NCBI GenBank assembly: GCA_946411525.1
Contig: CAMKEI010000004.1
Coordinates: 28,446 to 92,445 of the forward strand
Direction of reading: 5' to 3'
DNA: 64,000 bases
Source of the DNA: an uncultured Clostridia bacterium
Lineage (GTDB): Bacteria > Bacillota > Clostridia > Christensenellales > Aristaeellaceae
The notes under the pieces are model-generated. The model had not been told where the DNA came from. It saw nothing but the letters and a program-made list of their open reading frames with translations, and did no database searches. Below, piece by piece: positions 1 through 9,336 of this stretch (position 1 is the first letter of the stretch; every line of letters begins with the position of its first letter). A program made the position numbers and the translations under genes.

Positions 1-1
1 T

Positions 2-382
2 GTCAGCTTTGATATGGACTGGCTGAAGCAAATTAACGATAATTACGGCCATCAGGCGGGAGATTACGCGATCCGCCTGACCGGTAACGCCATCAGAAGG
101 GCTGCACCCAAGGACGCCATTCTGGCGCGTGTAGGAGGAGATGAATTCCTGGCTGTACTGCCGAGAGCGAACCGGCAGGACGCTGATCGCTTTATGGACA
201 GTTTTCAGAGAGAACTGGAACTGCTCAACAGACAGGAGGACCGTGCCTTCAACGTGGAATCCAGCTGTGGTGCGGTCGTATTCAAGCTAAACAGCCTTTC
301 CACCATCGAGGAATGCATCCAGAAGAGCGACGAGGAAATGTACCGGGAAAAAGACAAACGGCACGCCTGCAGAAAAAACTGA
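2..382 (+). CDS. Diguanylate cyclase, C-terminal part of GGDEF domain (5' truncated by window edge)
   Basis: Frame is open from base 2; contains NDNYGHQAGD and RVGGDEFLAVLP, characteristic of GGDEF domains. Confidence 0.9.
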   Translation, partial: VSFDMDWLKQINDNYGHQAGDYAIRLTGNAIRRAAPKDAILARVGGDEFLAVLPRANRQDADRFMDSFQRELELLNRQEDRAFNVESSCGAVVFKLNSLSTIEECIQKSDEEMYREKDKRHACRKN

Positions 383-456
383 ACCATACACTGAAACAGG
401 GGATCAGATTCAATCTGATTCCCTGATACTGTTTTCCGGGACTGCAAGCAGGTTAC

Positions 457-2550
457 TTACTTCTCCGACCCGCGGGAAGGGACGTTACACAGAATCACTG
501 ACGAGAAAGGAGGAAGATCAAAGGCAAGGAAACCTTCGGCAATCTCGCATACGCCTTCCAGATCCGTTTCATGGCCGTCCTGAACAGTCTGGATACGGCG
601 GAAGAAGGCTTCGCCTTCCTTTGCTCCGGCGTCCCGCGCAAACAGACGGAAATCAGTCGGACCTCCTGTGTTGTTTACGGCGATGATACAGCGCATGTTC
701 TCATCGAAACGGGTGTAGGCGATCCGGCCGTATTCTGCCAGGAGCGGCTTCAGGGAACCGTCCTTGAGTACGGGCAATTCCCTGCGCAAACGGATCAAAT
801 CCCGATGAAGATCGATGAGACTTTGATCCTCATGTCCCCAGGGATAGGTCCGGCGGTTATCCGGGTCAGTCCAGCCGATCTGACCGGCTTCGTCGGCATA
901 ATATACGGTCGGAGCGCCGGGCCAGGTCATCTGGATGGTAACAGCTTCCCGGAAGACTCCTTTGTTGATACCGGCACCGGCAGCCGCAGGTCCAAGGGTC
1001 GTAATCCGTCCGATCATCCGGTTTGTGCGGGTCAGAAAACGGGAATGGTCATGATTGGAGAGTTCGTTCATGGCGCACATGAGAGAGGGATACTTGAAAC
1101 GGGCCATCTTATCCATCATGATGCCGAAGAAAGCGGAACCATTCTGATACAGATCATCCCGGTAGGAATCGGAATGCTTTTCCATGCCTGTAAGGAACCA
1201 GGTTACCGGCTCCATAAAGGCATCGTAGTTCATGATGGAATCCCATTCATGCCCGTTCAGCCAGGCGGAAGGATCACCGTAGTGTTCCGCAACGATCAGC
1301 GCGTCGGGATTGACAGCTTTGACCCGCTTGCGGAAGGTTGTCCAGAAGCGGTGGTTAAATTCAGTGCTGTGACCCAGATCCGCGGCAACGTCCAGACGCC
1401 AGCCATCGATACTGTAGGGAGGGGACAGCCATTTTTCGGCGATCCGGTAGATCTCCTCGCACAGATCCGGAGAACCTTCGTAATTCAGTTTGGGCAGGGT
1501 GGAATAGCCCCACCAGCCTTCGTACATTGGACTGCGGCCGTTGCTGGAATCGTTGAAATGGAAATAGGAACGATAAGGACTGTGTATGCTCTGGAATGCG
1601 CCCGGCTGAAAACCCGCTTTACCCAGATAGATACCTTCATGATCCATCCATTTGTTGAAGGAACCGCAGTGGTTGAATACGCCGTCCAGGATAATACGCA
1701 TACCGCGGCGATGGAGTTCCTGACAAAGCGTGGCAAACAGCGCGTCGCTCTTCTCAAGATTTTCCATGCTGGTAACTCGGCGGATATATTTCGGCGCATA
1801 TCCGTTATGTTTCTCCCAGGCCTGCATGACATGGTCCAGATCATCGGTAATGACGCCGAAGTGAGGATCAATATGTTCATAATCCTGACAGTCATATTTA
1901 TGGCTGGAGGGGGAAACGAAGATCGGGTTCAGATAGAGCACTTCGATGCCTAGGTCCTGAAGATAGTCCAGTTTGTCCAGGATGCCCTGCAGATCACCGC
2001 CGTAGAAAGCGCGTATATCTGTATCCGTAGGCGTCGCGTCCCAATCGGAGATGTGCTTGGAATGTCCGACGGTGTAATAGTATTCATTGTCCACCACGTC
2101 GTTGGACGGATCGCCGTTGCAGAACCGGTCAGGGAAAATCTGGTACTGGACCGCGCCTTTTGCCCAATCCGGAACATGAAAACCGGGGATAAAGCGGAAG
2201 GCGTAGGCCGGGTTAAAATCAGGCGTATTATGCTCATCAGCGCGGACGCCGCTTTTATCGTAGGCAATTCTGGTTCCGTCCTTACAATAGATCAGGAAAC
2301 GATAAATGACTTCACTTTCACTGCAGATGATGCCGGCCTCATAGTAGTCGAAGAACTCGTCGCTTTTTTCCCTGAACATCATGGTTCCGACGGTCAGGGA
2401 TTCAAAAAGCAGGATAACGCGTTCAGCACTGTCCCGGGCGACCCGGAGACGTATTTTGACGGAATCACCGCTGTCCGGTTCCGAAGGGAACCGGTAATTC
2501 GGCGATTCATCACTGAAGACGGCGGAGAGGATGGTATGACTGACTGCCAT
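457..2550 (-). CDS. GH13 alpha-amylase family protein (neopullulanase/cyclomaltodextrinase-like)
   Basis: 697 aa; VQYQIFPDRF, LNPIF, GMRIILDGVFNHCG, DGWRLDVAAD, VAEHYGD and NELSNHDHSR are GH13 signature regions; N-terminal beta domain. Confidence 0.9.
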   Translation of the reverse strand: MAVSHTILSAVFSDESPNYRFPSEPDSGDSVKIRLRVARDSAERVILLFESLTVGTMMFREKSDEFFDYYEAGIICSESEVIYRFLIYCKDGTRIAYDKSGVRADEHNTPDFNPAYAFRFIPGFHVPDWAKGAVQYQIFPDRFCNGDPSNDVVDNEYYYTVGHSKHISDWDATPTDTDIRAFYGGDLQGILDKLDYLQDLGIEVLYLNPIFVSPSSHKYDCQDYEHIDPHFGVITDDLDHVMQAWEKHNGYAPKYIRRVTSMENLEKSDALFATLCQELHRRGMRIILDGVFNHCGSFNKWMDHEGIYLGKAGFQPGAFQSIHSPYRSYFHFNDSSNGRSPMYEGWWGYSTLPKLNYEGSPDLCEEIYRIAEKWLSPPYSIDGWRLDVAADLGHSTEFNHRFWTTFRKRVKAVNPDALIVAEHYGDPSAWLNGHEWDSIMNYDAFMEPVTWFLTGMEKHSDSYRDDLYQNGSAFFGIMMDKMARFKYPSLMCAMNELSNHDHSRFLTRTNRMIGRITTLGPAAAGAGINKGVFREAVTIQMTWPGAPTVYYADEAGQIGWTDPDNRRTYPWGHEDQSLIDLHRDLIRLRRELPVLKDGSLKPLLAEYGRIAYTRFDENMRCIIAVNNTGGPTDFRLFARDAGAKEGEAFFRRIQTVQDGHETDLEGVCEIAEGFLAFDLPPFSSVILCNVPSRGSEK

Positions 2551-2746
2551 GGAAGAACCTCCTGAAGGATTCGATCAATAACAATATTATAGACCAAACC
2601 CGGTTGCGGTGACAAGAAAAACAGACTGAATCAACGGAAAACACAAAGTATGGACATAAAAGCGGAGGAGCTGACGGAGAACTGGACATACAGACGAAAA
2701 CCGGATAAAATAATATAACTCATTCGAAAGGAAAGGAAGACGCGGC

Positions 2747-3781
2747 ATGGATCCCAAGCTGAAGAAAGGCCTGAGCGCCCTCCTCATTGCGCTGTCCGTA
2801 GCCGCGGTTTTTTGTATTGCTTTCGGAAATCCGGAGCTGAGCAACGCATGGGACGCGCTTCGAAGCCTGGACACCCGATGGATTATCGGGCTGTTTTTCT
2901 GCTGGGCCGGCTATGCTTTTTTTGACGTGCTGGGAACCTGGTTCTGCCTGAAAAAACAGGGCTTTTCTCTCGGGATCGGAACGGTGCTCAGCATTACCCT
3001 GATCGGGTTTTATTACAGCAATATCACTCCGGGAGCCAGCGGAGGACAGCCGATGCAGGTCAACTCCCTGCGCAAGGCCGGCGTTCCGGTAGGGAACGGC
3101 ACCACAGCCGTAACCGTTCGCCTGATTGCCAATCAGTTTATGGTCTCCATGCTCAGCCTGGTTTTTCTCCTTCTGAACCGGGACTTTGTCTATCAGCAGC
3201 TTCAGGGAGCAATCTGGTTCGTCCGCATCGGCTGGATCATTAATTTCGCAGTCGTTCCGCTGGTGCTTCTTGCCGCGTTTCAGCGCAGGCTGATCCGAAA
3301 GATTGCCTCCTGGCTGATCAGCCTGCTGTCAAAACTCCGGCTGATTAAAGACAGAAACGATGCCGCAGTAAAAACCAATGAAGTGCTGGATACATATCAT
3401 ACGGCGATCCACGATCTGTTCTGCTCTCCGGGTCACCTGCTGATCCAGTGCCTTTGCAGTGCTGTCAGCCTGCTTGCGCTGACCGGATCCATCGTTTTTG
3501 TGTATTATGCTTTCGGCCTGTCTGGTACTTCCTGGGACCGCCTGCTGACCCTGAGCCTCCTGCTGTTCATCAGCGCCAGCTATACGCCGCTGCCCGGCGC
3601 AAGCGGCGCCCAGGAAGGCGGTTTCATGTATTATTTCAATGGAATCTTCCCCGGCGGAACGAAAGGACTTGCGTTACTGATCTGGCGATTTTTCACCTAT
3701 TATCTGTTCCTGTTTACAGGGATCATTACGGTTCTGGCGGAACGATACCGGTTATGGAGAGCCCAAAATAAAAAAGATTGA
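2747..3781 (+). CDS. Lysylphosphatidylglycerol synthase TM region/flippase-like UPF0104 family membrane protein
   Basis: Polytopic 344 aa; ITPGASGGQPMQ and PLPGASGAQEGGF motifs typical of the family. Confidence 0.75.
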   Translation: MDPKLKKGLSALLIALSVAAVFCIAFGNPELSNAWDALRSLDTRWIIGLFFCWAGYAFFDVLGTWFCLKKQGFSLGIGTVLSITLIGFYYSNITPGASGGQPMQVNSLRKAGVPVGNGTTAVTVRLIANQFMVSMLSLVFLLLNRDFVYQQLQGAIWFVRIGWIINFAVVPLVLLAAFQRRLIRKIASWLISLLSKLRLIKDRNDAAVKTNEVLDTYHTAIHDLFCSPGHLLIQCLCSAVSLLALTGSIVFVYYAFGLSGTSWDRLLTLSLLLFISASYTPLPGASGAQEGGFMYYFNGIFPGGTKGLALLIWRFFTYYLFLFTGIITVLAERYRLWRAQNKKD

Positions 3782-3806
3782 CAGCTATCATCCGTTGTGC
3801 TATTAT
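3778..3806 (+). promoter_or_regulatory. Promoter for tRNA-Arg: TTGACA-N17-TATTAT
   Basis: Near-consensus sigma70-type hexamers with 17 bp spacing, 25 bp before the tRNA. Confidence 0.75.
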
Positions 3807-3831
3807 TGTTAAGCTGTCACGGACAGCATGT

Positions 3832-3908
3832 GGGCTCGTAGCTCAGCTGGATAGAGTGTTTGACTACGAATCAAAAGGTCGTGGGTTCGAATCCCGCCGG
3901 GCTCACCA
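3832..3908 (+). tRNA. tRNA-Arg (anticodon ACG), CCA encoded
   Basis: Cloverleaf by eye: 7-bp acceptor GGGCTCG/CGGGCTC, anticodon loop CTACGAA, T-arm GTGGGTTCGAATCCCGC, terminal ACCA. Confidence 0.95.
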
Positions 3909-3912
3909 ACAG

Positions 3913-3942
3913 AAAACAGCCTCCTGTGCGGGGGCTGTTTTT
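3913..3942 (+). terminator. Rho-independent terminator after tRNA-Arg
   Basis: AAAACAGCCTCC-TGTGC-GGGGGCTGTTTT hairpin. Confidence 0.8.
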
Positions 3943-4002
3943 CAGTACATTTATGATATTAATACAGATCACAGGGCCGGAAGGACCGGAAGAGAGGCTG
4001 CG

Positions 4003-6192
4003 ATGGGTATTCGGATCGAGGAGCGAAAGGGACTGTTCTCCCTGGAGACAGCACATACACTGTATCAGATGAAAGCAGACGAAACAGGCGTGCTGCAGCA
4101 TATCTGGTATGGCCCGCGGACAGATACAGACATGAGTTACCGGATCCGTACTGTGAACCGGGGATTCTGCGGCAATCCCTACGAAATGCAGGACCGTCCG
4201 GATTATTCCCTCGACACGCTTCCTCAGGAATACTCCGGCAGCGGCGCTGGTGATTATCGCTCATCCGCGCTGGAAGCAGAAAACCACGACGGCAGCATGA
4301 GCGTGGACTGGCGATATGCAGGGTATCGTCTGCTGAAAGGCAAGGTGAAACCGGAAAGACTGCCCGGCCTACGCGGAAACGAGGAGACGGACGGCCTGGA
4401 AATCACTCTGGAAGACAAGGCAAACGGACTGACCGTTTACCTGACATACTGGCTGTTTGACAGATACGATGTGATTGTCCGAAGCGCCCGGATTGAAAAC
4501 CGGGGAAGTAAAGGAATCATCCTGAGGAAGGCGGCGACGCTATGCGTCGACTTTCCGTACGGACAGCAGGACGTTATCCACTTTCACGGCCGTCACGCCA
4601 TGGAAAGAATTCCGGAGAGAACAGGAATCCCCACAGGCGGACGCCTGGCCTTCGAATCATGCAGGGGGATGAGCAGCCACCAGAGCAACCCCTTTATCAT
4701 CCTCTGCGATCCAAATACAACAGAACGCAGCGGCATGTGCTACGGTTTTATGCTGATGTATTCCGGGAACCATCTGGAAGAGGTTAGCAGGGACCAGACC
4801 GGGAGCACCCGGGTGGTATGCGGGATTCATCCGGAAAAATTCAGCTGGAAGCTGGAACCGGGGGACAGCTTTCAGACGCCGGAAGCGATTCTGTCATGCA
4901 GCATGGAAGGACTGAACATACTGAGCCGGAACTATCACCGGGTAATCCGGGACGAGGTGATCTCGCCCAGATGGCGTAAAGCAAGGAAACCGGTCCTTGT
5001 GAACAGCTGGGAAGCCTGCTATTTTGATTTTAACGCAGACAAACTGCTGGAACTCGCGCGTTCCGCCGCAGATCTGGGGATGGAGATGCTGGTGCTGGAC
5101 GACGGATGGTTCGGATGCCGGAATGACGACACAACCAGCCTCGGAGACTGGTTCTGCAATGAAGGGAAACTTGGCTGCAGTCTGAAGGAACTGGCGGAGC
5201 GAATCCATTCGCAGGGATTGAAATTCGGCCTGTGGCTTGAACCGGAAATGATCAGTCCGGACTCAGACCTGTACCGGGCGCATCCTGACTGGGCTTTGAC
5301 AGATCCCGGGCGGAAACCAATGGTTTCCCGCCATCAGCTTGTGCTGGACATGGGCAGGCAGGAGGTCCGGGATTATCTTTACGACAACATATCCACCATC
5401 CTGAAAGAAGCACGTATTGAGTATATCAAGTGGGATTTCAACCGAAGCATGGCCAATGTTTATTCACGCGCGCTTCCGGAGGATCGCCAGGGAGAAGCCG
5501 CGCACCGTTTCATGCTCGGGACATACAGCCTGCTGGAACGCCTGACGAACACGTTCCCGGACGTAATGATTGAAGGCTGTTCCGGCGGAGGCGGACGATT
5601 TGACGCAGGCATGCTGTATTACTGTCCGCAGATCTGGTGCTCGGACAATACGGACGCCGTGGAACGCCTTGAGATCCAGAAAGGTACTTCCTACGGCTAT
5701 CCGGCCTGTACGATGGGTTCACATGTATCAGCGTCTCCGAACCATCAGACGGGCAGGACCATTCCGCTTGAGACCCGCGGGATCGTCGCACAGGCAGGGA
5801 CGTTCGGATATGAACTGGATCCGGCAAAGCTGACAGAAGCAGAAAGAAAAACGGTGAAGTCACAAATAGCAGACTTTCACCGTTATGAAGAGCTGATTGC
5901 CTGGGGAGACTATTACCGGCTGGATGAGTCGGAAAGCGACTTTACGTCCTGGATGTTCGTTTCACCGGACCGCAGCAAGGCGCTGCTCAGCATAGTGGCT
6001 ACCCATGTGCGCGCGAACGGACCGTTCCCGTTTGTCCGGCTGCAGGGACTGGATCCGGAAAAAACCTATCGAAGGGAAGACACGGGGGAACATATGACAG
6101 GCGCCGCACTGATGCACGGCGGAATCAGTTTCCCGCAGTTTACAGGTGATTATCCTGCAATACAAGTCTGTTTTTCAGCAGCAGCAGACTGA
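4003..6192 (+). CDS. GH36 alpha-galactosidase
   Basis: MLVLDDGWFGCRNDD, FGLWLEPEMISPDSDLYRAHPDWAL, YIKWDFNR and IEGCSGGGGRFDAGML motifs; ORF track start (3778) overlaps the tRNA, so ATG at 4003 (MGIRIEERK) is preferred. Confidence 0.92.
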   Translation: MGIRIEERKGLFSLETAHTLYQMKADETGVLQHIWYGPRTDTDMSYRIRTVNRGFCGNPYEMQDRPDYSLDTLPQEYSGSGAGDYRSSALEAENHDGSMSVDWRYAGYRLLKGKVKPERLPGLRGNEETDGLEITLEDKANGLTVYLTYWLFDRYDVIVRSARIENRGSKGIILRKAATLCVDFPYGQQDVIHFHGRHAMERIPERTGIPTGGRLAFESCRGMSSHQSNPFIILCDPNTTERSGMCYGFMLMYSGNHLEEVSRDQTGSTRVVCGIHPEKFSWKLEPGDSFQTPEAILSCSMEGLNILSRNYHRVIRDEVISPRWRKARKPVLVNSWEACYFDFNADKLLELARSAADLGMEMLVLDDGWFGCRNDDTTSLGDWFCNEGKLGCSLKELAERIHSQGLKFGLWLEPEMISPDSDLYRAHPDWALTDPGRKPMVSRHQLVLDMGRQEVRDYLYDNISTILKEARIEYIKWDFNRSMANVYSRALPEDRQGEAAHRFMLGTYSLLERLTNTFPDVMIEGCSGGGGRFDAGMLYYCPQIWCSDNTDAVERLEIQKGTSYGYPACTMGSHVSASPNHQTGRTIPLETRGIVAQAGTFGYELDPAKLTEAERKTVKSQIADFHRYEELIAWGDYYRLDESESDFTSWMFVSPDRSKALLSIVATHVRANGPFPFVRLQGLDPEKTYRREDTGEHMTGAALMHGGISFPQFTGDYPAIQVCFSAAAD

Positions 6193-7122
6193 TCAATCAT
6201 CTGACTCCGGGACGGAGTAATGGGGCATTATGATGCCTTCCTGATCAAACCGGGCTTTAATCCGAGTGCGGATTTCCCGCTCAATCCGCCAATGCTCGCC
6301 AACTGGACAGACAACAGCGACCTGAAGCCTGACGGAGTTTTTATCAAAAGCAACGATGCTCATTACATCCGGAACAGTATTGATGCCGTCCACTTCCCGG
6401 GCGGCTTTTTCCATTTCCTCCCGCACCATGGCGACCAGGTACTCCTGGTTCGCCTCATAGGGACAGGGAACGTTGACGATGGCCCGCTTGAAATTCCTGC
6501 TCATGTTTGAAATCGTGCGGATGTCGCCATTGGGAATGATACAGACATTACCGTTATAATTCCGGATGGAGGTAGTACGAATCGTTATGGACTCCACTGT
6601 GCCGTCCACACCGTTGATACTGACCAGGTCGCCGACAGTCATGGAACGCTCGCTCCAGATAAAAAGACCGGACAGAATATCCTTGACCAGCGTCTGCGCA
6701 CCGAAGGCGATTGCGATACCGACCACCCCGGCAGCCGCAAGCAGGGAGGTAACATCCACACCGAAAAAGTGCAGGATCAGGGCTGCTATAATAAAGAACA
6801 TGATATAGCTGAAGACGCTTGAGATGATGGACCGGAAGGTCTCGGAGCGCCTGGCAGCGACAGGGTTCTTTTTCCCATTGCGACGGGCAAACCCGGCGAT
6901 GATCAGTTTTCCGATCTTCAGAACAATCAGGCCGACGATCAGAACGGCACCCGCAATCAGGAGGCGGCTGATCACCTGCGGGAAACGGTCCAGCAGATTA
7001 CCGGCGCTTTCGGCAGCAGAACTGACGGTATCCTTCAGATCGCTGGCAACCTGAGCACCCACCCCAGGTATGGGCGTAGGAGTAGCTTTCCTGGACGCGG
7101 TCAGTATAAATGTATCCAACAT
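6193..7122 (-). CDS. Small-conductance mechanosensitive channel, MscS family
   Basis: GIAIAFGAQTLVKDILSGLFI and VNGVDGTVE-like MscS core; ATG at 7122 preceded by GGAGG. Confidence 0.9.
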   Translation of the reverse strand: MLDTFILTASRKATPTPIPGVGAQVASDLKDTVSSAAESAGNLLDRFPQVISRLLIAGAVLIVGLIVLKIGKLIIAGFARRNGKKNPVAARRSETFRSIISSVFSYIMFFIIAALILHFFGVDVTSLLAAAGVVGIAIAFGAQTLVKDILSGLFIWSERSMTVGDLVSINGVDGTVESITIRTTSIRNYNGNVCIIPNGDIRTISNMSRNFKRAIVNVPCPYEANQEYLVAMVREEMEKAAREVDGINTVPDVMSIVAFDKNSVRLQVAVVCPVGEHWRIEREIRTRIKARFDQEGIIMPHYSVPESDD

Positions 7123-7289
7123 AATAAACCTCCGCATGATCATCGCATCCAAGCCGGATGCGGAACCATATTTTATCCGGTTTTTTGCTGTTTGTCCAGT
7201 TTTCAGCGGAGCGACGGCGCTTTTCAAACAGGGGAGATGCATGATAGAATACGAAAAGACCGGACGAACAGAAGACAGGAGGGCTGCCG

Positions 7290-8117
7290 ATGGACCCGGA
7301 ACAGACGAAACCGACCGTCAGCGTGGTGATTCCCGCTTATAACGCTGAAGGAACGCTCCGACAGATGCTGGACAGCGTTTTCAATCAGACATGGCGGGAA
7401 ATGCAGATCATCCTGGTCGATGACGGCAGCCGGGACAGAACGCTTGAGATTGCCCGCGAAGCTGCGGCGGACGATCCGCGGCTGACGGTGATCGCTCAGG
7501 AAAACCTGGGGGTTTCCGCAACCCGGAACGGCGGAATTGCCATATGCAAAGGGAAATACGTTCGGTTTGTGGACGCAGACGACACTTTGCCGGCGGAATC
7601 AATGGAACGGATGGTGCGACGCGCCGAGCAGGACGGATCGGACCTTGTGATCGGCGGATATGATCAGTATTTCGGAGAAAAAAAGAGTTACCATAACCTG
7701 GCGGCACGAAATGATACTGTTTACTGCGACCGGATCATGGATCACCTGTGCGGGCATGCGAATTCCTACTTCTACGGGGTCCTGTGGAACAAGCTGTTCC
7801 TGCGGGAAACGATGGAGCAGACAGCATGCCGTTTCCAGGAAAAACTGACCTGGGGAGAAGACTTCGCTTTTGTGATGGATTATCTCGCCGGAGTCAGACA
7901 GATTTCCTTCATGAACGAATCGCTGTATCATTACCGCCGGACAGCGGGAAGCACTTCCGTGCAGCAGGTCATAGACTGCGTTAAACATCCCATAAGGAAT
8001 ATACAGATCAAAAAAGAACTGTACAGTCATCTGAAGGGGATGTATCAAAAACGGGGAGAATATGAAAAATACCGGAAGAGACTGTGGATGTATCTCTTCC
8101 GGGTAGGACTGGGATAA
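7290..8117 (+). CDS. Glycosyltransferase family 2
   Basis: VSVVIPAYNAEGTLRQMLDSVFNQTW, ILVDDGSRDRT and VRFVDADDTL. Confidence 0.93.
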   Translation: MDPEQTKPTVSVVIPAYNAEGTLRQMLDSVFNQTWREMQIILVDDGSRDRTLEIAREAAADDPRLTVIAQENLGVSATRNGGIAICKGKYVRFVDADDTLPAESMERMVRRAEQDGSDLVIGGYDQYFGEKKSYHNLAARNDTVYCDRIMDHLCGHANSYFYGVLWNKLFLRETMEQTACRFQEKLTWGEDFAFVMDYLAGVRQISFMNESLYHYRRTAGSTSVQQVIDCVKHPIRNIQIKKELYSHLKGMYQKRGEYEKYRKRLWMYLFRVGLG

Positions 8118-8130
8118 TGACAAAAGCAGT

Positions 8131-9333
8131 TCACGGAGCGGACTGCTTTTTTGCTGCAGTTCCCGCCAGGGCAATGGCGGCGCCAACAACAGCTATGGCC
8201 GCGGCGGTCAGCATGGTTGATTTCACACCGACGGTATCGAACATGCGTCCGCCGATCAGACTGGCCAGCACAGAGCCGATGGTCGTCATACTGAAAGCAA
8301 GGCTCTGCGCTTTTGCCGAATCTTTCGCGGCAACCTGACGATCGGCATAACCGACAATCAGCACTGTATAGAGAGCGTAACTCGGAGCCTGGAGAATCCG
8401 GGCGGCAAAAAACAGCGGGATGGTCGGCGCAAGCGCGTAGGCTAGAATCTTGATTATAAAGAAAACAAAGGAGAGACGGATATACTGCACTGTGGACCAG
8501 CGCTTCGGAAGCCGGGACGCAAACATCATCACGGGCACTTCCGTGATGGCTGTGAAAGCGGCGATATAGCCCATAACCGCTGTGTTTCCGCCCAGTTCGA
8601 CAACCTCGTTGATCAGGAAATTGCCGTCCATGTTATGCGCAATGAAGATGATAATCGTACCGAAGAGCATGAGGCAGAACATTCTGTTTTCCCGGATAAA
8701 GACAGAAATGGAAGAGGATTTTTCAGATATGAGGATTTCCGCAGGCGGCATAACCGCTTCCGCGCCGCGGAGATCCCTGTCAACCAGCCGGTTGCCAAAT
8801 AACTGCAGTAGAATAACTGCAAGACCTGCTACAGGCAGAGAGAGATGTCCCCACCTGGCGGTGATAATCCCAAGCAGAGTGCTCAGGATCACGAAGGAAA
8901 AACTGCCCATGGACCTGGCAAGACCGAAGTTCAGCGGCGCCTTCGCCCGTTCCAGCCGTACGCACAGATCCAGATTGACTGCATTGACCGGCATCATGGC
9001 AGCTATATAGAGCACATAACACGCTGCGGTCAGCATGTCATGACGGGGATGCACCCGCAGCAGAATGAGCAGCACAACCTGCACAGCCAGCAGCACATTG
9101 ACTACCGCGGCATGACGAATGTTCCGGTTACGGTCGATCATAGCACCGAGTACCGGACTGAGCAGCGCACCGCCCACGTTTCCAAACGCAAGGATCAGCC
9201 CAAGCTCTGTGTTGGAGCAGCCGACTCCTTTCAGATAGACAGCGGCATAGGCAGTCACCACACAGAAGGCCATCCAGAAACCGCCGGTGATGATCATGTA
9301 ATGGAACGTAACCGGAGAGATTTTCTGCTTCAT
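8131..9333 (-). CDS. MFS transporter (LacY/MFS_1-like)
   Basis: 400 aa, 12-TM-like hydrophobicity; LILAFGNVGGALLSPVLGAMIDRN motif. Confidence 0.85.
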   Translation of the reverse strand: MKQKISPVTFHYMIITGGFWMAFCVVTAYAAVYLKGVGCSNTELGLILAFGNVGGALLSPVLGAMIDRNRNIRHAAVVNVLLAVQVVLLILLRVHPRHDMLTAACYVLYIAAMMPVNAVNLDLCVRLERAKAPLNFGLARSMGSFSFVILSTLLGIITARWGHLSLPVAGLAVILLQLFGNRLVDRDLRGAEAVMPPAEILISEKSSSISVFIRENRMFCLMLFGTIIIFIAHNMDGNFLINEVVELGGNTAVMGYIAAFTAITEVPVMMFASRLPKRWSTVQYIRLSFVFFIIKILAYALAPTIPLFFAARILQAPSYALYTVLIVGYADRQVAAKDSAKAQSLAFSMTTIGSVLASLIGGRMFDTVGVKSTMLTAAAIAVVGAAIALAGTAAKKQSAP

Positions 9334-9336
9334 TTA

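Noticed and set aside
571-1953. 460-aa + strand ORF
   Set aside because: Shadow of the GH13 gene on the opposite strand, no recognisable domain
3778-4002. N-terminal extension of the GH36 ORF
   Set aside because: Would translate through tRNA-Arg and its terminator; the internal ATG at 4003 is preferred
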